Assembly: GCF_000582685.1 (NCBI RefSeq)
Contig: NZ_KK073768.1
Coordinates: 1,421,500-1,485,499, forward strand
Length of the DNA: 64,000 nucleotides
Direction: 5' to 3'
Source of the DNA: [Scytonema hofmanni] UTEX 2349
GTDB lineage: Bacteria; Cyanobacteriota; Cyanobacteriia; Cyanobacteriales; Nostocaceae
Shown piece by piece: positions 25,896 through 34,736 of this stretch (position 1 is the stretch's first letter; each line of letters begins with the position of its first letter). The notes under the pieces are model-generated. The model ran no database searches, had not been told where the DNA came from, and saw only the letters and a program-made list of their open reading frames with translations. Position numbers and translations under genes: made by a program.

Positions 25896-26957
25896 TCAAA
25901 TTATTCCTAATTTGCCTAAACGCTCGATAGTTTCTTGCTGTGTTTGAATAAAGTGTTTGCGGTCTACTTCTTTATCCAGCATAGTATTTGGTGGGTAGAA
26001 ATGCGACTGGCGGTAACTTTCGGCATATAGCTCAAATCGCTGCCGTGAAAGTAAATTATTTAACCCAGGTCTGCGGCGATCGCGTCGTAAAGCTGCCAAA
26101 TCAATCTCGGCAAAAGCTGCCATACTCTCACCTACACTTGCCTCTGCTAAAACAATTCCTCGATGGTCAATAATTTTAGATCCTCCATCGGTGGATGCAA
26201 TCGGAATCGGGATATTTGCGATGCCTGCTGTATTGCTTGAGACTAAATATGCCATGTTTTCTACTGCACGGCTGATTTTTGCCGCATCTTTAGGCGTTAA
26301 CATCTTGCTATAAACTTCTGATGTCGAATGCAGAAAAATCTCTGCTCCGCGCATAGCTAGACAACGCGCCACTTCTGGATATAAAATTTCTTCTGATGCC
26401 AGAGCTGCCAAATTACCGATCGCTGTCTTCGCTACCGGAAAAACACCCTCTAAGCCGTAGCAATCTAGATATTTATCCCAGACATCGTGGGGAGTGGGGG
26501 CAAACATCGAATTCAGTCGTCGATAACGCAAGACAATTGACCCAGAGGGGTCAATAACAAAGCAGGTTTGGAAGTACAACCCTGGAAAGTTGGGGTCGAG
26601 TTCGTAAGCGTTGCCTGCCAAGAAGATATTATGTTTTTGGGCTATTTTACCAAGAGCTTCATACTCTGCACCAGCCATTTCCAAACAGGCTTTTTCTGCC
26701 CAGACAGCCAGGGACTCTCCCATCGGAAAGCCTGTGAGAAAGTATTCTGGCAGGACAATTAAACGACAGTCAAAGCCAATAAAAGCGATACTGGCAGCGA
26801 TTTGTTGTGCCAAGCGGTTGATAGTATTTTGTATTAAAGAACGCGCTTCTTGGCGGTTAGTTGCCTGATTCACCGCCTGACACTTAATTTGAAGTGCCAA
26901 TGCACGAAATGAGTCTATATTATCAATATTAGTTGCCATGCTACTTGCTTTATCCAA
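25896..26957 (-). CDS. Nitrilase-superfamily protein with altered catalytic triad
   Basis: A 353-residue carbon-nitrogen hydrolase-fold protein. The glutamate of the triad is present (Glu71 in LPEYFLTG). The lysine position has arginine (Arg147 in RYRRLN), and the nucleophile position has serine (Ser188 in GNLAALASEEILYPE, where the family has a cysteine followed by an acidic residue and PE). The rest of the fold is intact. Canonical amidase or nitrilase chemistry is therefore doubtful; the protein may bind its ligand without hydrolysis or use a serine. Divergent from the NmrA-like gene 121 bases away. Start: ATG at 26957 or at residue 7 (MATNIDN). Confidence 0.85.
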   Translation of the reverse strand: MDKASSMATNIDNIDSFRALALQIKCQAVNQATNRQEARSLIQNTINRLAQQIAASIAFIGFDCRLIVLPEYFLTGFPMGESLAVWAEKACLEMAGAEYEALGKIAQKHNIFLAGNAYELDPNFPGLYFQTCFVIDPSGSIVLRYRRLNSMFAPTPHDVWDKYLDCYGLEGVFPVAKTAIGNLAALASEEILYPEVARCLAMRGAEIFLHSTSEVYSKMLTPKDAAKISRAVENMAYLVSSNTAGIANIPIPIASTDGGSKIIDHRGIVLAEASVGESMAAFAEIDLAALRRDRRRPGLNNLLSRQRFELYAESYRQSHFYPPNTMLDKEVDRKHFIQTQQETIERLGKLGII

Positions 26958-27078
26958 TATTTCATAAAAAACTATTCAAATAAAAAAGCATTGTCTACAT
27001 TAGGTTGCTGCGAAATTATTGTTTGTCTCTGCTTTCTTTGTCTAAACTTAATGTAAACGAAGAACTCTAGGTAATAGC

Positions 27079-28023
27079 ATGTCAGATTCTGGTGCTACAG
27101 AGTCGAAAGTTGGTAAAGTTCTGCTCATCGGCGTAACTGGTGGCACTGGTGGTAATGTGATCAAAGGATTTCGCGAACAGCAACTTAGTAACCTGCGTGC
27201 CATAACTAGAAAAATTGACCTGAATCGTCCTTCTCTATCGAAAATGAGCGAGGTTGGAGTTGAGTTGGTTGAAGCCAATTTAGACGATGAAAACTCCCTC
27301 GCAGCAGCTATGAACGGTATTTCGGCTATTTATTGCCATGCTACTTCAGCTGACTCTGCCAAACCTGATCCGCTAGAAGTTGAGAGGGCAAAGCGGGTTG
27401 CACAAGCGGCAAAACAAGCCGAGATTAAGCACTTTGTTTATAACTCCGCAGGTGGTGCAGACAGAAATTCTGGAATTCCCCACATTGAGCAAAAGTACAA
27501 GGTTGAGCAAATTCTCTCTTCAGCCGACTTACCGACAACGATGTTACGAGCGTGTTTGTTTATGGAGGAGTTTTGGAAAAAGTACACGCGCCCATCGATA
27601 CTTAAGGGAGCTTTCCCATTTTCGATTCAGCCTGACAAGCCTTTACATTTGATTACAACTATAGATATGGGTCGCGTTGCTGCTTACGTGATGAAAAATC
27701 CTGATAAGTACATCGGTCAAGAAATTGAACTTGCTGGGGATGTGCTGACTCCAAAGCAACTTGCGGAGGCATTTTCTCAAGCGCAGGGGACAACTGTTGT
27801 TCACAAAGAAACACCTGCGTGGATATTCTTACTTCTATTTCAAAAAGAATTGTACGCTTTGATTCAGTGGTATCGCCACAAGGGTTATCAAGCTGATGTG
27901 CAGCACTTGCGTCAAGAGTTTCCAGGACTTTTGACGACATTCGATGAATTTCTGCAACAAACCAACTGGGCAAATAAGGAACTTACTTACGAGAGTCTTT
28001 CAGGATTGGGCAGTGAAGAGTAG
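27079..28023 (+). CDS. NmrA-like NAD(P)-binding protein (atypical SDR)
   Basis: A 314-residue protein with an N-terminal Rossmann fold: VLLIGVTGGTGGNVIKGF with the TGGTGG dinucleotide motif. The LRAITRK segment suggests NADP preference. FVYNSAGGADRN and MLRACLFMEEFW follow the NmrA/HSCARG pattern. The tyrosine-lysine pair of classical SDRs is not in the usual place, so it may be a redox-sensing regulator or an isoflavone-reductase-type enzyme. The start at 27079 lies 121 bases from the divergent nitrilase-like gene. Confidence 0.85.
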   Translation: MSDSGATESKVGKVLLIGVTGGTGGNVIKGFREQQLSNLRAITRKIDLNRPSLSKMSEVGVELVEANLDDENSLAAAMNGISAIYCHATSADSAKPDPLEVERAKRVAQAAKQAEIKHFVYNSAGGADRNSGIPHIEQKYKVEQILSSADLPTTMLRACLFMEEFWKKYTRPSILKGAFPFSIQPDKPLHLITTIDMGRVAAYVMKNPDKYIGQEIELAGDVLTPKQLAEAFSQAQGTTVVHKETPAWIFLLLFQKELYALIQWYRHKGYQADVQHLRQEFPGLLTTFDEFLQQTNWANKELTYESLSGLGSEE

Positions 28024-28034
28024 GGTGAGTGATT

Positions 28035-28349
28035 AGATAAAAGCCTCATTAATGGAGATAAAAGCCTGATTAATCCATTTCAAAGCCTGATTAATCCATT
28101 TCAAAGCCTGATTAATCCAGTTCAAAGCCTGATTAATCCAGTTCAAAGACTCATTAATCCAGATAAAAGCCTCATTAATCCAGATAAAAAACTCATTAAT
28201 CCAGTTCAAAGCCTGATTAATCCAGTTCAAAGACTCATTAATCCAGTTCAAAGACTCATTAATCCAGTTCAAAGACTCATTAATCCAGTTTAAAGACTCA
28301 TTAATCCAGTTTAAAGACTCATTAATCCAGTTTAAAGACTCATTAATAT
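28035..28349. repeat. 21-bp minisatellite, 15 tandem units
   Basis: Fifteen directly repeated 21-bp units (consensus AGTTCAAAGACTCATTAATCC, written here as unit variants AGTT/AGAT/ATTT and GACTC/GCCTG). All units are exactly 21 bp, so every reading frame stays open. On the minus strand the units read as a seven-residue repeat of the type NWINESL. No start signal was recognised, and I do not call a gene. Variants are arranged in blocks (for example the last three units share AGTTTAAAG), showing local amplification. Confidence 0.9.
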
Positions 28350-28351
28350 CA

Positions 28352-28466
28352 TGTCCGGTAGCTTACCCATAATTCATGAAGAACCCTACCCGCCTGTGGC
28401 ACCTTCCCCGCAAGCTCTTAGGGTTGGAGAGGGTTCTTTTATTATGGCTGTTTGACCGGACATCAT
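28352..28466. mobile_element. MITE family B
   Basis: Terminal inverted repeats begin TGTCCGGT and end ACCGGACA. Inner matches are CCCATAAT and AAGAACCC on the left, against GGGTTCTTTTATTATGG on the right. The same terminal text (ATGTC, ACCCATAATAAAAGAACCCC) starts at 63954 at the end of the window. It abuts the minisatellite. No coding capacity. Confidence 0.65.
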
Positions 28467-28522
28467 ATAAGTCCTGATTATTATGGATAGGATGTCATCA
28501 AAATTACCAAAGTATGAATTGC

Positions 28523-28534
28523 CAAAGGAGGTAA
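28523..28534 (+). promoter_or_regulatory. Strong Shine-Dalgarno of the rifampin phosphotransferase gene
   Basis: The sequence AAAGGAGGT ends 6-7 bases before the ATG at 28539. A full match to the anti-Shine-Dalgarno is unusual among neighbouring genes here and typical of Firmicutes genes. Confidence 0.8.
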
Positions 28535-28538
28535 ACTG

Positions 28539-31157
28539 ATGAGTTCATTTGTCCTTTGTTTTCAAGATATTGATAAAACAAAACTCACGGTTGTTGGGGG
28601 TAAAGGCGCAAACTTAGGGGAACTTTCCAAGATTGAAGGAATCCGCGTACCGGATGGCTTTTGTATTTCTACTGAAGCCTTTAAAAGAATCATTGGGGAA
28701 ACGTCGTCAATTAACGAATTACTTGATCGGTTATCGGTTCTCAAGGTGGAAGATCGGCATAAAATCGGGGAACTTTGCGGTGAGATTCGCTCTTTCATCG
28801 AAGGAATAGCCATCCCTGAAGACATTAATAAAGAGATCACCCGCGTCCTCTCCAGGATTGGTGAGAAAAATGCCTATGCAGTGCGATCGAGCGCAACGGC
28901 AGAGGATTTACCTATGGCTTCCTTTGCAGGACAGCAGGATACGTATTTGAACATTATCGGAAGGGAGGCAATCTATCAGCATATCAGCAAGTGCTGGGCA
29001 TCACTATTTACCGACCGGGCTGTAACATACCGCCTTCAAAACGGCTTTGACCACCGTAAAGTTTATATGTCCGTGGTTGTTCAGAAAATGGTCTTCCCGC
29101 AGGCATCAGGAATTTTGTTTACAGCCGATCCTGTCACTTTCAATAGAAAATTGCTGTCTATTGATGCCAGTTTTGGACTTGGTGAGGCTTTAGTTTCCGG
29201 TTTGGTATCTCCCGATTGTTATAAAGTTCAGGAAGAGAAAATCGTCGATAAAATGATAGCCACCAAAAAATTGGCTATCTATCCACTAAAAGAAGGCGGA
29301 ACAGAGACACAGCAAATTGATCCTGATCAGCAAAAGACTCAAACACTTAGTGAACAACAAATTTTACAACTAGCACACATAGGAAGACAGATCGAAGCTT
29401 TTTTTGGTTGCCCCCAAGATATCGAATGGTGTTTGGTTGATGATACATTTTATATTGTCCAGAGTCGCCCAATCACTACTTTATACCCGATCCCTGAAGC
29501 AAGCGATCGCGAAAATCACGTCTATGTATCTGTGGGTCATCAACAAATGATGACTGACCCCATCAAACCATTGGGATTGTCTTTATTTCAGTTAACAGCT
29601 GCTCGACCCATGTATAAAGCTGGTGGAAGGTTGTTTGTTGATATCACACCTGATCTAGCTTCACCTGTTAGAAGAGAATTTATAGTAGATGTCTTGGGAA
29701 AATCCGATCCGCTTATAAAAGACGCACTTCTAAACATCATAGAGCGAGGAGATTTTATAAAAACGTTACCAGATGATGAGAAAGAACAAAGTCCCGGTAA
29801 AAGTAATAAAGGTATATCGCCTGCGGATTTTCAAACACAAATCGAATACGATCCAACAATCGTTCCCGATCTGATTAAGAGTAGTCAAACATCGATAGAC
29901 GAGTTAAAACATAACATCCAAACGAAATCAGGAGCGGATCTAATTGATTTTATTCTGGAAGACACCCAGAAATTAAAGAAGAGTTTATCTAATCCACAAA
30001 GTTTTGCTGTGATTATGACTGCTATGAATGCTTCATCATGGATCAATGAAAAAATGAAGGAGTGGTTAGGTGAAAAAAACGTAGCAGACACGCTTTCTCA
30101 ATCTGTACCCAACAATATTACTTCGTCTATGGGTCTGGAACTATTGGATGTTGCAGATGTGATTCGTCCTTATCCGGAAGTAATTGATTATTTACAACAT
30201 GTAAAAGATGATAACTTTTTGGATGAACTGGTTAAGTTTAATGGTGGAAAGGAAACCCAAAATGCTATCTGTGCTTATCTCAACAAATACGGAATGCGAT
30301 GTGCCGGAGAAATCGATATTACTAAAACTCGTTGGAGTGAAAAACCAATTACACTTGTCCCGATGATTCTCAGTAACATCAAAAACCTTGAGCCTAATGC
30401 CAGCAATCGGAAATTTGAGCAAGGGCAACAGTCAGCTTTGAAAAAAGAACAAGAGTTATTAGATCGATTGAAGCAATTACCGGATGGTGAACAAAAAGCC
30501 AATGAGACAAAACGAACGATCAGCCTGATCCGGAATTTCATCGGTTATCGTGAATATCCAAAATACGGCATAGTTAATCGCTACTTTGTTTATAAGAAAG
30601 CTTTACTGAAAGAAGCCGCACAACTCGTACAAGCCAACGTTATTCATGAAAAAGAAGATATATACTATCTCACTTTTGAAGAACTTCGCGAAGTCATACG
30701 CACAAATAAACTTGATTACCAGATTATCAGCAAACGAAAAGATGAGTACAAATTATATGAAAAACTAACTCCCCCACGTATTATCACGTCTGATGGTGAA
30801 ATCATTGCAGGTAAGTACAAACGAGAAAATCTTCCAGCCGAAGTTATTGTAGGTCTACCTGTTTCTTCCGGAGTTATAGAGGGAAAAGCACGTATCATCT
30901 TAAACATAGAAGATGCCGACCTAGAAGATGGAGATATATTAGTCACCTCCTTTACTGACCCTAGCTGGACACCATTGTTTGTATCCATAAAAGGTCTAGT
31001 CACCGAAGTTGGTGGACTGATGACCCACGGAGCAGTTATCGCACGGGAATATGGCTTACCAGCAGTTGTCGGAGTAGAAAATGCTACCAAAATTATAAAA
31101 GATGGGCAACGAATTCGCGTGCATGGAACAGAAGGGTATGTAGAAATCCTATGTTAA
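28539..31157 (+). CDS. rph: Rifampin phosphotransferase (rifamycin-inactivating dikinase-type enzyme)
   Basis: Phosphorylates rifamycins using ATP and a swinging phosphohistidine domain, releasing AMP and phosphate. 872 residues, the expected length. Domains: an ATP-grasp domain (1-315, starting VVGGKGANLGELSKI, with VRSSATAEDLP and GQQDTYLNI). A rifampin-binding domain follows (about 325-755, opening YVSVGHQQMMTDPIKPLG). A C-terminal histidine domain (about 770-872) has the catalytic His830 in GGLMTHGAVIAREYG, close in position to His825 of the Listeria enzyme. The sequence closely resembles Bacillus and Listeria proteins, and the gene carries a perfect Shine-Dalgarno, so I infer transfer from Firmicutes. 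A general phosphoenolpyruvate synthase is excluded by the rifampin-type middle domain. Confidence 0.93.
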   Translation: MSSFVLCFQDIDKTKLTVVGGKGANLGELSKIEGIRVPDGFCISTEAFKRIIGETSSINELLDRLSVLKVEDRHKIGELCGEIRSFIEGIAIPEDINKEITRVLSRIGEKNAYAVRSSATAEDLPMASFAGQQDTYLNIIGREAIYQHISKCWASLFTDRAVTYRLQNGFDHRKVYMSVVVQKMVFPQASGILFTADPVTFNRKLLSIDASFGLGEALVSGLVSPDCYKVQEEKIVDKMIATKKLAIYPLKEGGTETQQIDPDQQKTQTLSEQQILQLAHIGRQIEAFFGCPQDIEWCLVDDTFYIVQSRPITTLYPIPEASDRENHVYVSVGHQQMMTDPIKPLGLSLFQLTAARPMYKAGGRLFVDITPDLASPVRREFIVDVLGKSDPLIKDALLNIIERGDFIKTLPDDEKEQSPGKSNKGISPADFQTQIEYDPTIVPDLIKSSQTSIDELKHNIQTKSGADLIDFILEDTQKLKKSLSNPQSFAVIMTAMNASSWINEKMKEWLGEKNVADTLSQSVPNNITSSMGLELLDVADVIRPYPEVIDYLQHVKDDNFLDELVKFNGGKETQNAICAYLNKYGMRCAGEIDITKTRWSEKPITLVPMILSNIKNLEPNASNRKFEQGQQSALKKEQELLDRLKQLPDGEQKANETKRTISLIRNFIGYREYPKYGIVNRYFVYKKALLKEAAQLVQANVIHEKEDIYYLTFEELREVIRTNKLDYQIISKRKDEYKLYEKLTPPRIITSDGEIIAGKYKRENLPAEVIVGLPVSSGVIEGKARIILNIEDADLEDGDILVTSFTDPSWTPLFVSIKGLVTEVGGLMTHGAVIAREYGLPAVVGVENATKIIKDGQRIRVHGTEGYVEILC

Positions 31158-31169
31158 ATCACGCTCAGT

Positions 31170-32720
31170 TCACAAATTTTCCGATTCTAACTGACTCATA
31201 GATGACTGACTTTCTTGGTTCATACCAACAATCACCACATGCTTATCTAATTTTTTATATCGAGCAACGACTTGAGAAATTGCTGTTTCAGCGGCATGAT
31301 CCCACACATGAGCATGATGAAGGTCAATAATAACTTTTTCTGGGTCTTCAGCATAGTTAAAAAACTCAAGAAAGCTGGTAATTGAACCAAAGAAAAGTTG
31401 TCCCGATATTGTATATATTTTCGCCCCATATTCATCCAATGATTTGACTACTTTGATTTGGGCTGCTTTCCAAGCGAAAATAAAAGTGCTAATAATTACA
31501 CCAACCAAAACGCCTTTAGCAAGGTCATTAGTCAAGAGAGCGATCGCCACCGTTACAGGCATGACAATTGCATCACTCAGGGGCATTTTTCTTAACTCTT
31601 GTAATGATTTCCAACTAAAGGTTTCAAAAGCCACCATAATCATGATACCAATCAATACTGCCATCGGTATCTGCTTGACTATATCTCGAAAAACAAAGAT
31701 TAAAGTTAATAAAAAAGCCCCAGATACAAAAGTTGATAAACGCCCTTTACCTCCAGACCTAATATTAATAATTGATTGCCCAACCATTCCACAACCAGCC
31801 ATTCCACCAAAAAATCCTGTGACGATGTTGGCAATACCTTGACCTTTCACTTCTCGATTTTTAGAACTCTTAGTCTGTGTTAACTCATTGAGTAAGTCTG
31901 CGGTTAATAACGATTCTAAAAGACCGACAATCGAAAGGGTTAATGAGTAAGGCAGAATAATCCAAAAGCTTTCTAGAGAAAAGTCAATACGCGGCAAATG
32001 AAACGATGGCAGTGTACCTGTAATATTGCCAATATCTCCGACTTTTATAAGATTGACTTTTGTCGTCATTGCCACGATTGTCATAATTACAATGGCAACT
32101 AACGGTGATGGTACAATTTTGCTAATCCGAGGGAAAAGATAGACGATCGCTAATGTAGCTGCTACCATCAAATACATTTGCCAAGGTTGTCCAGCAAATT
32201 GTTTAACTTGAGCTACGAAAATTAACACCCCTAAAGCATTCACAAAACCTGCCACAACCGATTGAGGAATAAAGCTAAAAAATCTGCTTAATTTCCCAAC
32301 TCCCATCAGAAATTGCACTATCCCAGTTAGAATGGTGGCTGCAAATAAATACTCAACTCCATATTTTTCTACTAATGATGTCATTAGTAATGCCATCGAA
32401 CCAGTTGCAGCGGAAATCATTGCCGGTCTTCCACCAAACAGGGAAATAACGATGGCTATACAAAAGGAAGTATATAAAGCTACCATTGGCTCAACTTTAG
32501 CTATAGCAGCAAAAGCCAGAGATTCTGGAATCAATGCTAATGATACAGTCATCCCTGCTAAAACATCACCTCTAACGTCAGAAAAATCTATACTTTTTAC
32601 TCTAAAAAAATTAAATTTTTCCTTTAGTGTAGTACTCTTGTTTTTGTATTTATTTTTAATAAAATGCACTCCTACCTCCAAAACTAAGCTAACGATTTCT
32701 CCAAATCGAAAAAAAAGCAC
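31170..32720 (-). CDS. SulP-family anion transporter with STAS domain
   Basis: An inner-membrane secondary transporter of 516 residues. The signature FSDVRGDVLAGMTVSLALIP is followed by about 11-12 hydrophobic segments (for example SFCIAIVISLFGG, GSMALLMTSLV, PLVAIVIMTIVAM, IPMAVLIGIMIMV). A cytoplasmic STAS domain spans about residues 420-505 (GQLFFGSITSFLEFF, VIIDLHHAHVWDHAA, HVVIVGMNQES). Relatives carry sulfate, bicarbonate or other anions. It does not match the cyanobacterial BicA signature closely, so the ion is open. The first 30 residues look untypical, and an internal start is possible. It converges with rph, ending 12 bases from it. Confidence 0.9.
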   Translation of the reverse strand: MLFFRFGEIVSLVLEVGVHFIKNKYKNKSTTLKEKFNFFRVKSIDFSDVRGDVLAGMTVSLALIPESLAFAAIAKVEPMVALYTSFCIAIVISLFGGRPAMISAATGSMALLMTSLVEKYGVEYLFAATILTGIVQFLMGVGKLSRFFSFIPQSVVAGFVNALGVLIFVAQVKQFAGQPWQMYLMVAATLAIVYLFPRISKIVPSPLVAIVIMTIVAMTTKVNLIKVGDIGNITGTLPSFHLPRIDFSLESFWIILPYSLTLSIVGLLESLLTADLLNELTQTKSSKNREVKGQGIANIVTGFFGGMAGCGMVGQSIINIRSGGKGRLSTFVSGAFLLTLIFVFRDIVKQIPMAVLIGIMIMVAFETFSWKSLQELRKMPLSDAIVMPVTVAIALLTNDLAKGVLVGVIISTFIFAWKAAQIKVVKSLDEYGAKIYTISGQLFFGSITSFLEFFNYAEDPEKVIIDLHHAHVWDHAAETAISQVVARYKKLDKHVVIVGMNQESQSSMSQLESENL

Positions 32721-32917
32721 TAAGCGAAATAATGCTAAGTAATACTAGCATTACAAAAATTTTATTTTTGATAAATATATATACTTGATCAGCAAGTTTT
32801 ACAATTACTTCATAATTGCGATGAAAAATATAATTTTTAAATAAAGTTGTATTTTATGACTTTTGACAGCAGATTTCAAGTAAATGATGTAAATGGGTAA
32901 AACCTAAAACCCGCTCT

Positions 32918-32940
32918 GAGACGTTCCGGCGGAACGTCTC
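32918..32940. repeat. Dispersed hairpin repeat (GAGACGTTCC type)
   Basis: Perfect palindrome GAGACGTTCC-GGC-GGAACGTCTC. Related copies are at 36848-36868, 37795-37815 and 44629-44651, each between genes and usually followed by TACGTATTTAATAA-like sequence. The rest of the 32721-33058 gap is AT-rich with HIP1 sites and no gene. Confidence 0.85.
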
Positions 32941-33058
32941 TACGTATATTTAATAATACGTAATTTTCCGGATGAAATAAAGGCGATCGCCTTTTTCGTT
33001 TGCTTGAGTACAACTGCCATGCGATCGCCTATTAACCTCAATGCGAATACTGCGATAA

Positions 33059-34048
33059 TTACTTAGAAAGATTTGGCTCAACAGTTTCGGGAAAACTTGC
33101 GAAATTACGTCTTACCCAATCCATCCCCACTTCGTTATTCAGCTTAATTTTTTGTGGAGTATTTGGATAAATCTTCCCTAAAATATCTGCATCTTGTTCG
33201 ACAACAACTTTGGCAAAGTTGAGAAACTTGCTACCCAATACTTTAAATGCCGGGTGTTTTACTTGCCCAAACATCAATACATAAGTGCGTGTCCGCATCT
33301 GCGATTCTGGTACAAAAAAATGACATTGAGCAACTTTCCCGAATGCAGTTTCACCATGAAAAATTACTAAAGATGGAAAGTGATTTTCCAAGTGCGCTTT
33401 CAAGATTTTTGGTAATAACATTAAATCAGGATTGCTGATTTTTTCTCTGAGACTTGTAGGTGCTGTGGGCATATTGTAAAAAGCGTGCGATTGATGCCCA
33501 TTGTCGATAAACTTCTCAAATTGCACTTCTTCAATTTTAAATAAAGGGCGATGAGTGCCGTTTTGATGATTATAATCGTGCATATTTAGCAGCATGGTGA
33601 GCAAGTCTGTCTTCACGCTTGTGTCTGCTGTATGTCCAATAAAGTCATACTTAGCAGCTATTTCATTCAAAATTGTTGGCATTGGTACTTTCGGTTCATA
33701 ACCGCCATAAGACCAAATAAAATCATCTTGAATAATCAGTTCTAAAGGTTGCAATTGTGGTAAAGTTTTCTTATTTGATCCAGGCAAAATAGTACAACCT
33801 TCACTGTCAAATTCTAATGCATGAAATGGGCAAACTACAACACTAGTTTGATCTTCATGTTGCTGACACCAACCTTCAGATAACATTGCTCCCATATGTG
33901 GGCAACCATTAGGTAAAGCGTTTATTTTACCTGCTGCATCTTTCCACAACACGTAATCTGAACCGTAGAGGGAAACTTTTCTCGGTTTGTTGACCTCTAA
34001 CATCGATTTGTGTGCTAACAACCAAGGAGCGCCAAAAAGCATAGACAT
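33059..34048 (-). CDS. Rieske non-heme iron oxygenase
   Basis: A 329-residue oxygenase. The N-terminal Rieske [2Fe-2S] ligands are in CPHMGA (near residue 49) and CPFHAL (near 73). The C-terminal catalytic domain has the mononuclear iron motif near residue 156 (MHDYNHQNGTH), giving two histidines, with an aspartate later in the chain (VVEQDADIL). Proteins of this type hydroxylate or demethylate aromatic or terpenoid substrates and need a separate reductase, not encoded nearby. It is shorter than chlorophyll-pathway Rieske oxygenases and lacks a membrane anchor. The 670-base gap upstream (34049-34718) is AT-rich with no gene I can support. Confidence 0.88.
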   Translation of the reverse strand: MSMLFGAPWLLAHKSMLEVNKPRKVSLYGSDYVLWKDAAGKINALPNGCPHMGAMLSEGWCQQHEDQTSVVVCPFHALEFDSEGCTILPGSNKKTLPQLQPLELIIQDDFIWSYGGYEPKVPMPTILNEIAAKYDFIGHTADTSVKTDLLTMLLNMHDYNHQNGTHRPLFKIEEVQFEKFIDNGHQSHAFYNMPTAPTSLREKISNPDLMLLPKILKAHLENHFPSLVIFHGETAFGKVAQCHFFVPESQMRTRTYVLMFGQVKHPAFKVLGSKFLNFAKVVVEQDADILGKIYPNTPQKIKLNNEVGMDWVRRNFASFPETVEPNLSK

Positions 34049-34736
34049 TGTTATTTTCTTCCTTTTATGACTAGGGTAAAATCTTGTAGATGAAAATTTA
34101 AAATAATTATTGTAAAAAGTTTAAAAATCAAATTGATACACTTATATCGATTCAATAAAGATTGTGTAAAGACAACCGAAAAAATGTAACAATATGATTA
34201 TATTATGTAAATATACGGATAGAATAAACTTTGTGGCTGATTGAAATATCCATTTTTCTAATTGAATTTATCTACTGTTGAGTATTAATTAAATCTTAAC
34301 CTAGGTAAAAATTGAGTCGTGAGAAAAGGAAATCAGAGTGAACACTTAAATGATTATGTAAGGAATGTGTCCGGACTAAGTATTAATATGCAGTCATAAA
34401 AAAATGGCTTTTAAGTACCTCTTCTGCTTATACCACAATAGATTGCCGATGTGGTTAAGCTTCATGCGATCGCCATTGTGTTTTTGAGCGCCGAGAAGAG
34501 AGAAAATTTTCAGCCCTATTACTTATTGACAAATTGTTTATGACCTAACATTCAAAGGATGATCGTAGGTAAGGTGATTGTTCAACTTAAATTTTTTTGA
34601 ACAAAAATAAAAATATGAAAATTTTATTAAGAAAACTGGTATTATGTAAAACAAATAAAAATCAGACAAATATGCATTAAAGAAAGAAAAACCTCCCAGA
34701 AGTTTTTCTACGATTATATTGAGTAAAAAAGTCACT

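Noticed and set aside
28033..28272. Minus-strand ORF of NWINESL-type repeats
   Set aside because: A 21-bp repeat array is open in all frames; no ribosome-binding site or unique sequence supports translation. Kept as a repeat with a finding.
28539..31157. Phosphoenolpyruvate synthase as identity of the 872-residue dikinase-like protein
   Set aside because: The middle domain (YVSVGHQQMMTDPIKPLG) and domain order are those of rifampin phosphotransferase, not PEP synthase.
31170..32720. BicA bicarbonate transporter
   Set aside because: The N-terminal signature does not resemble BicA closely enough; left as a SulP transporter of unknown anion.
34538..34735. 65-residue minus-strand ORF in the gap before the PIG-L gene
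   Set aside because: AT-rich, phenylalanine/leucine-rich chance frame overlapping the PIG-L start; no supporting signals.
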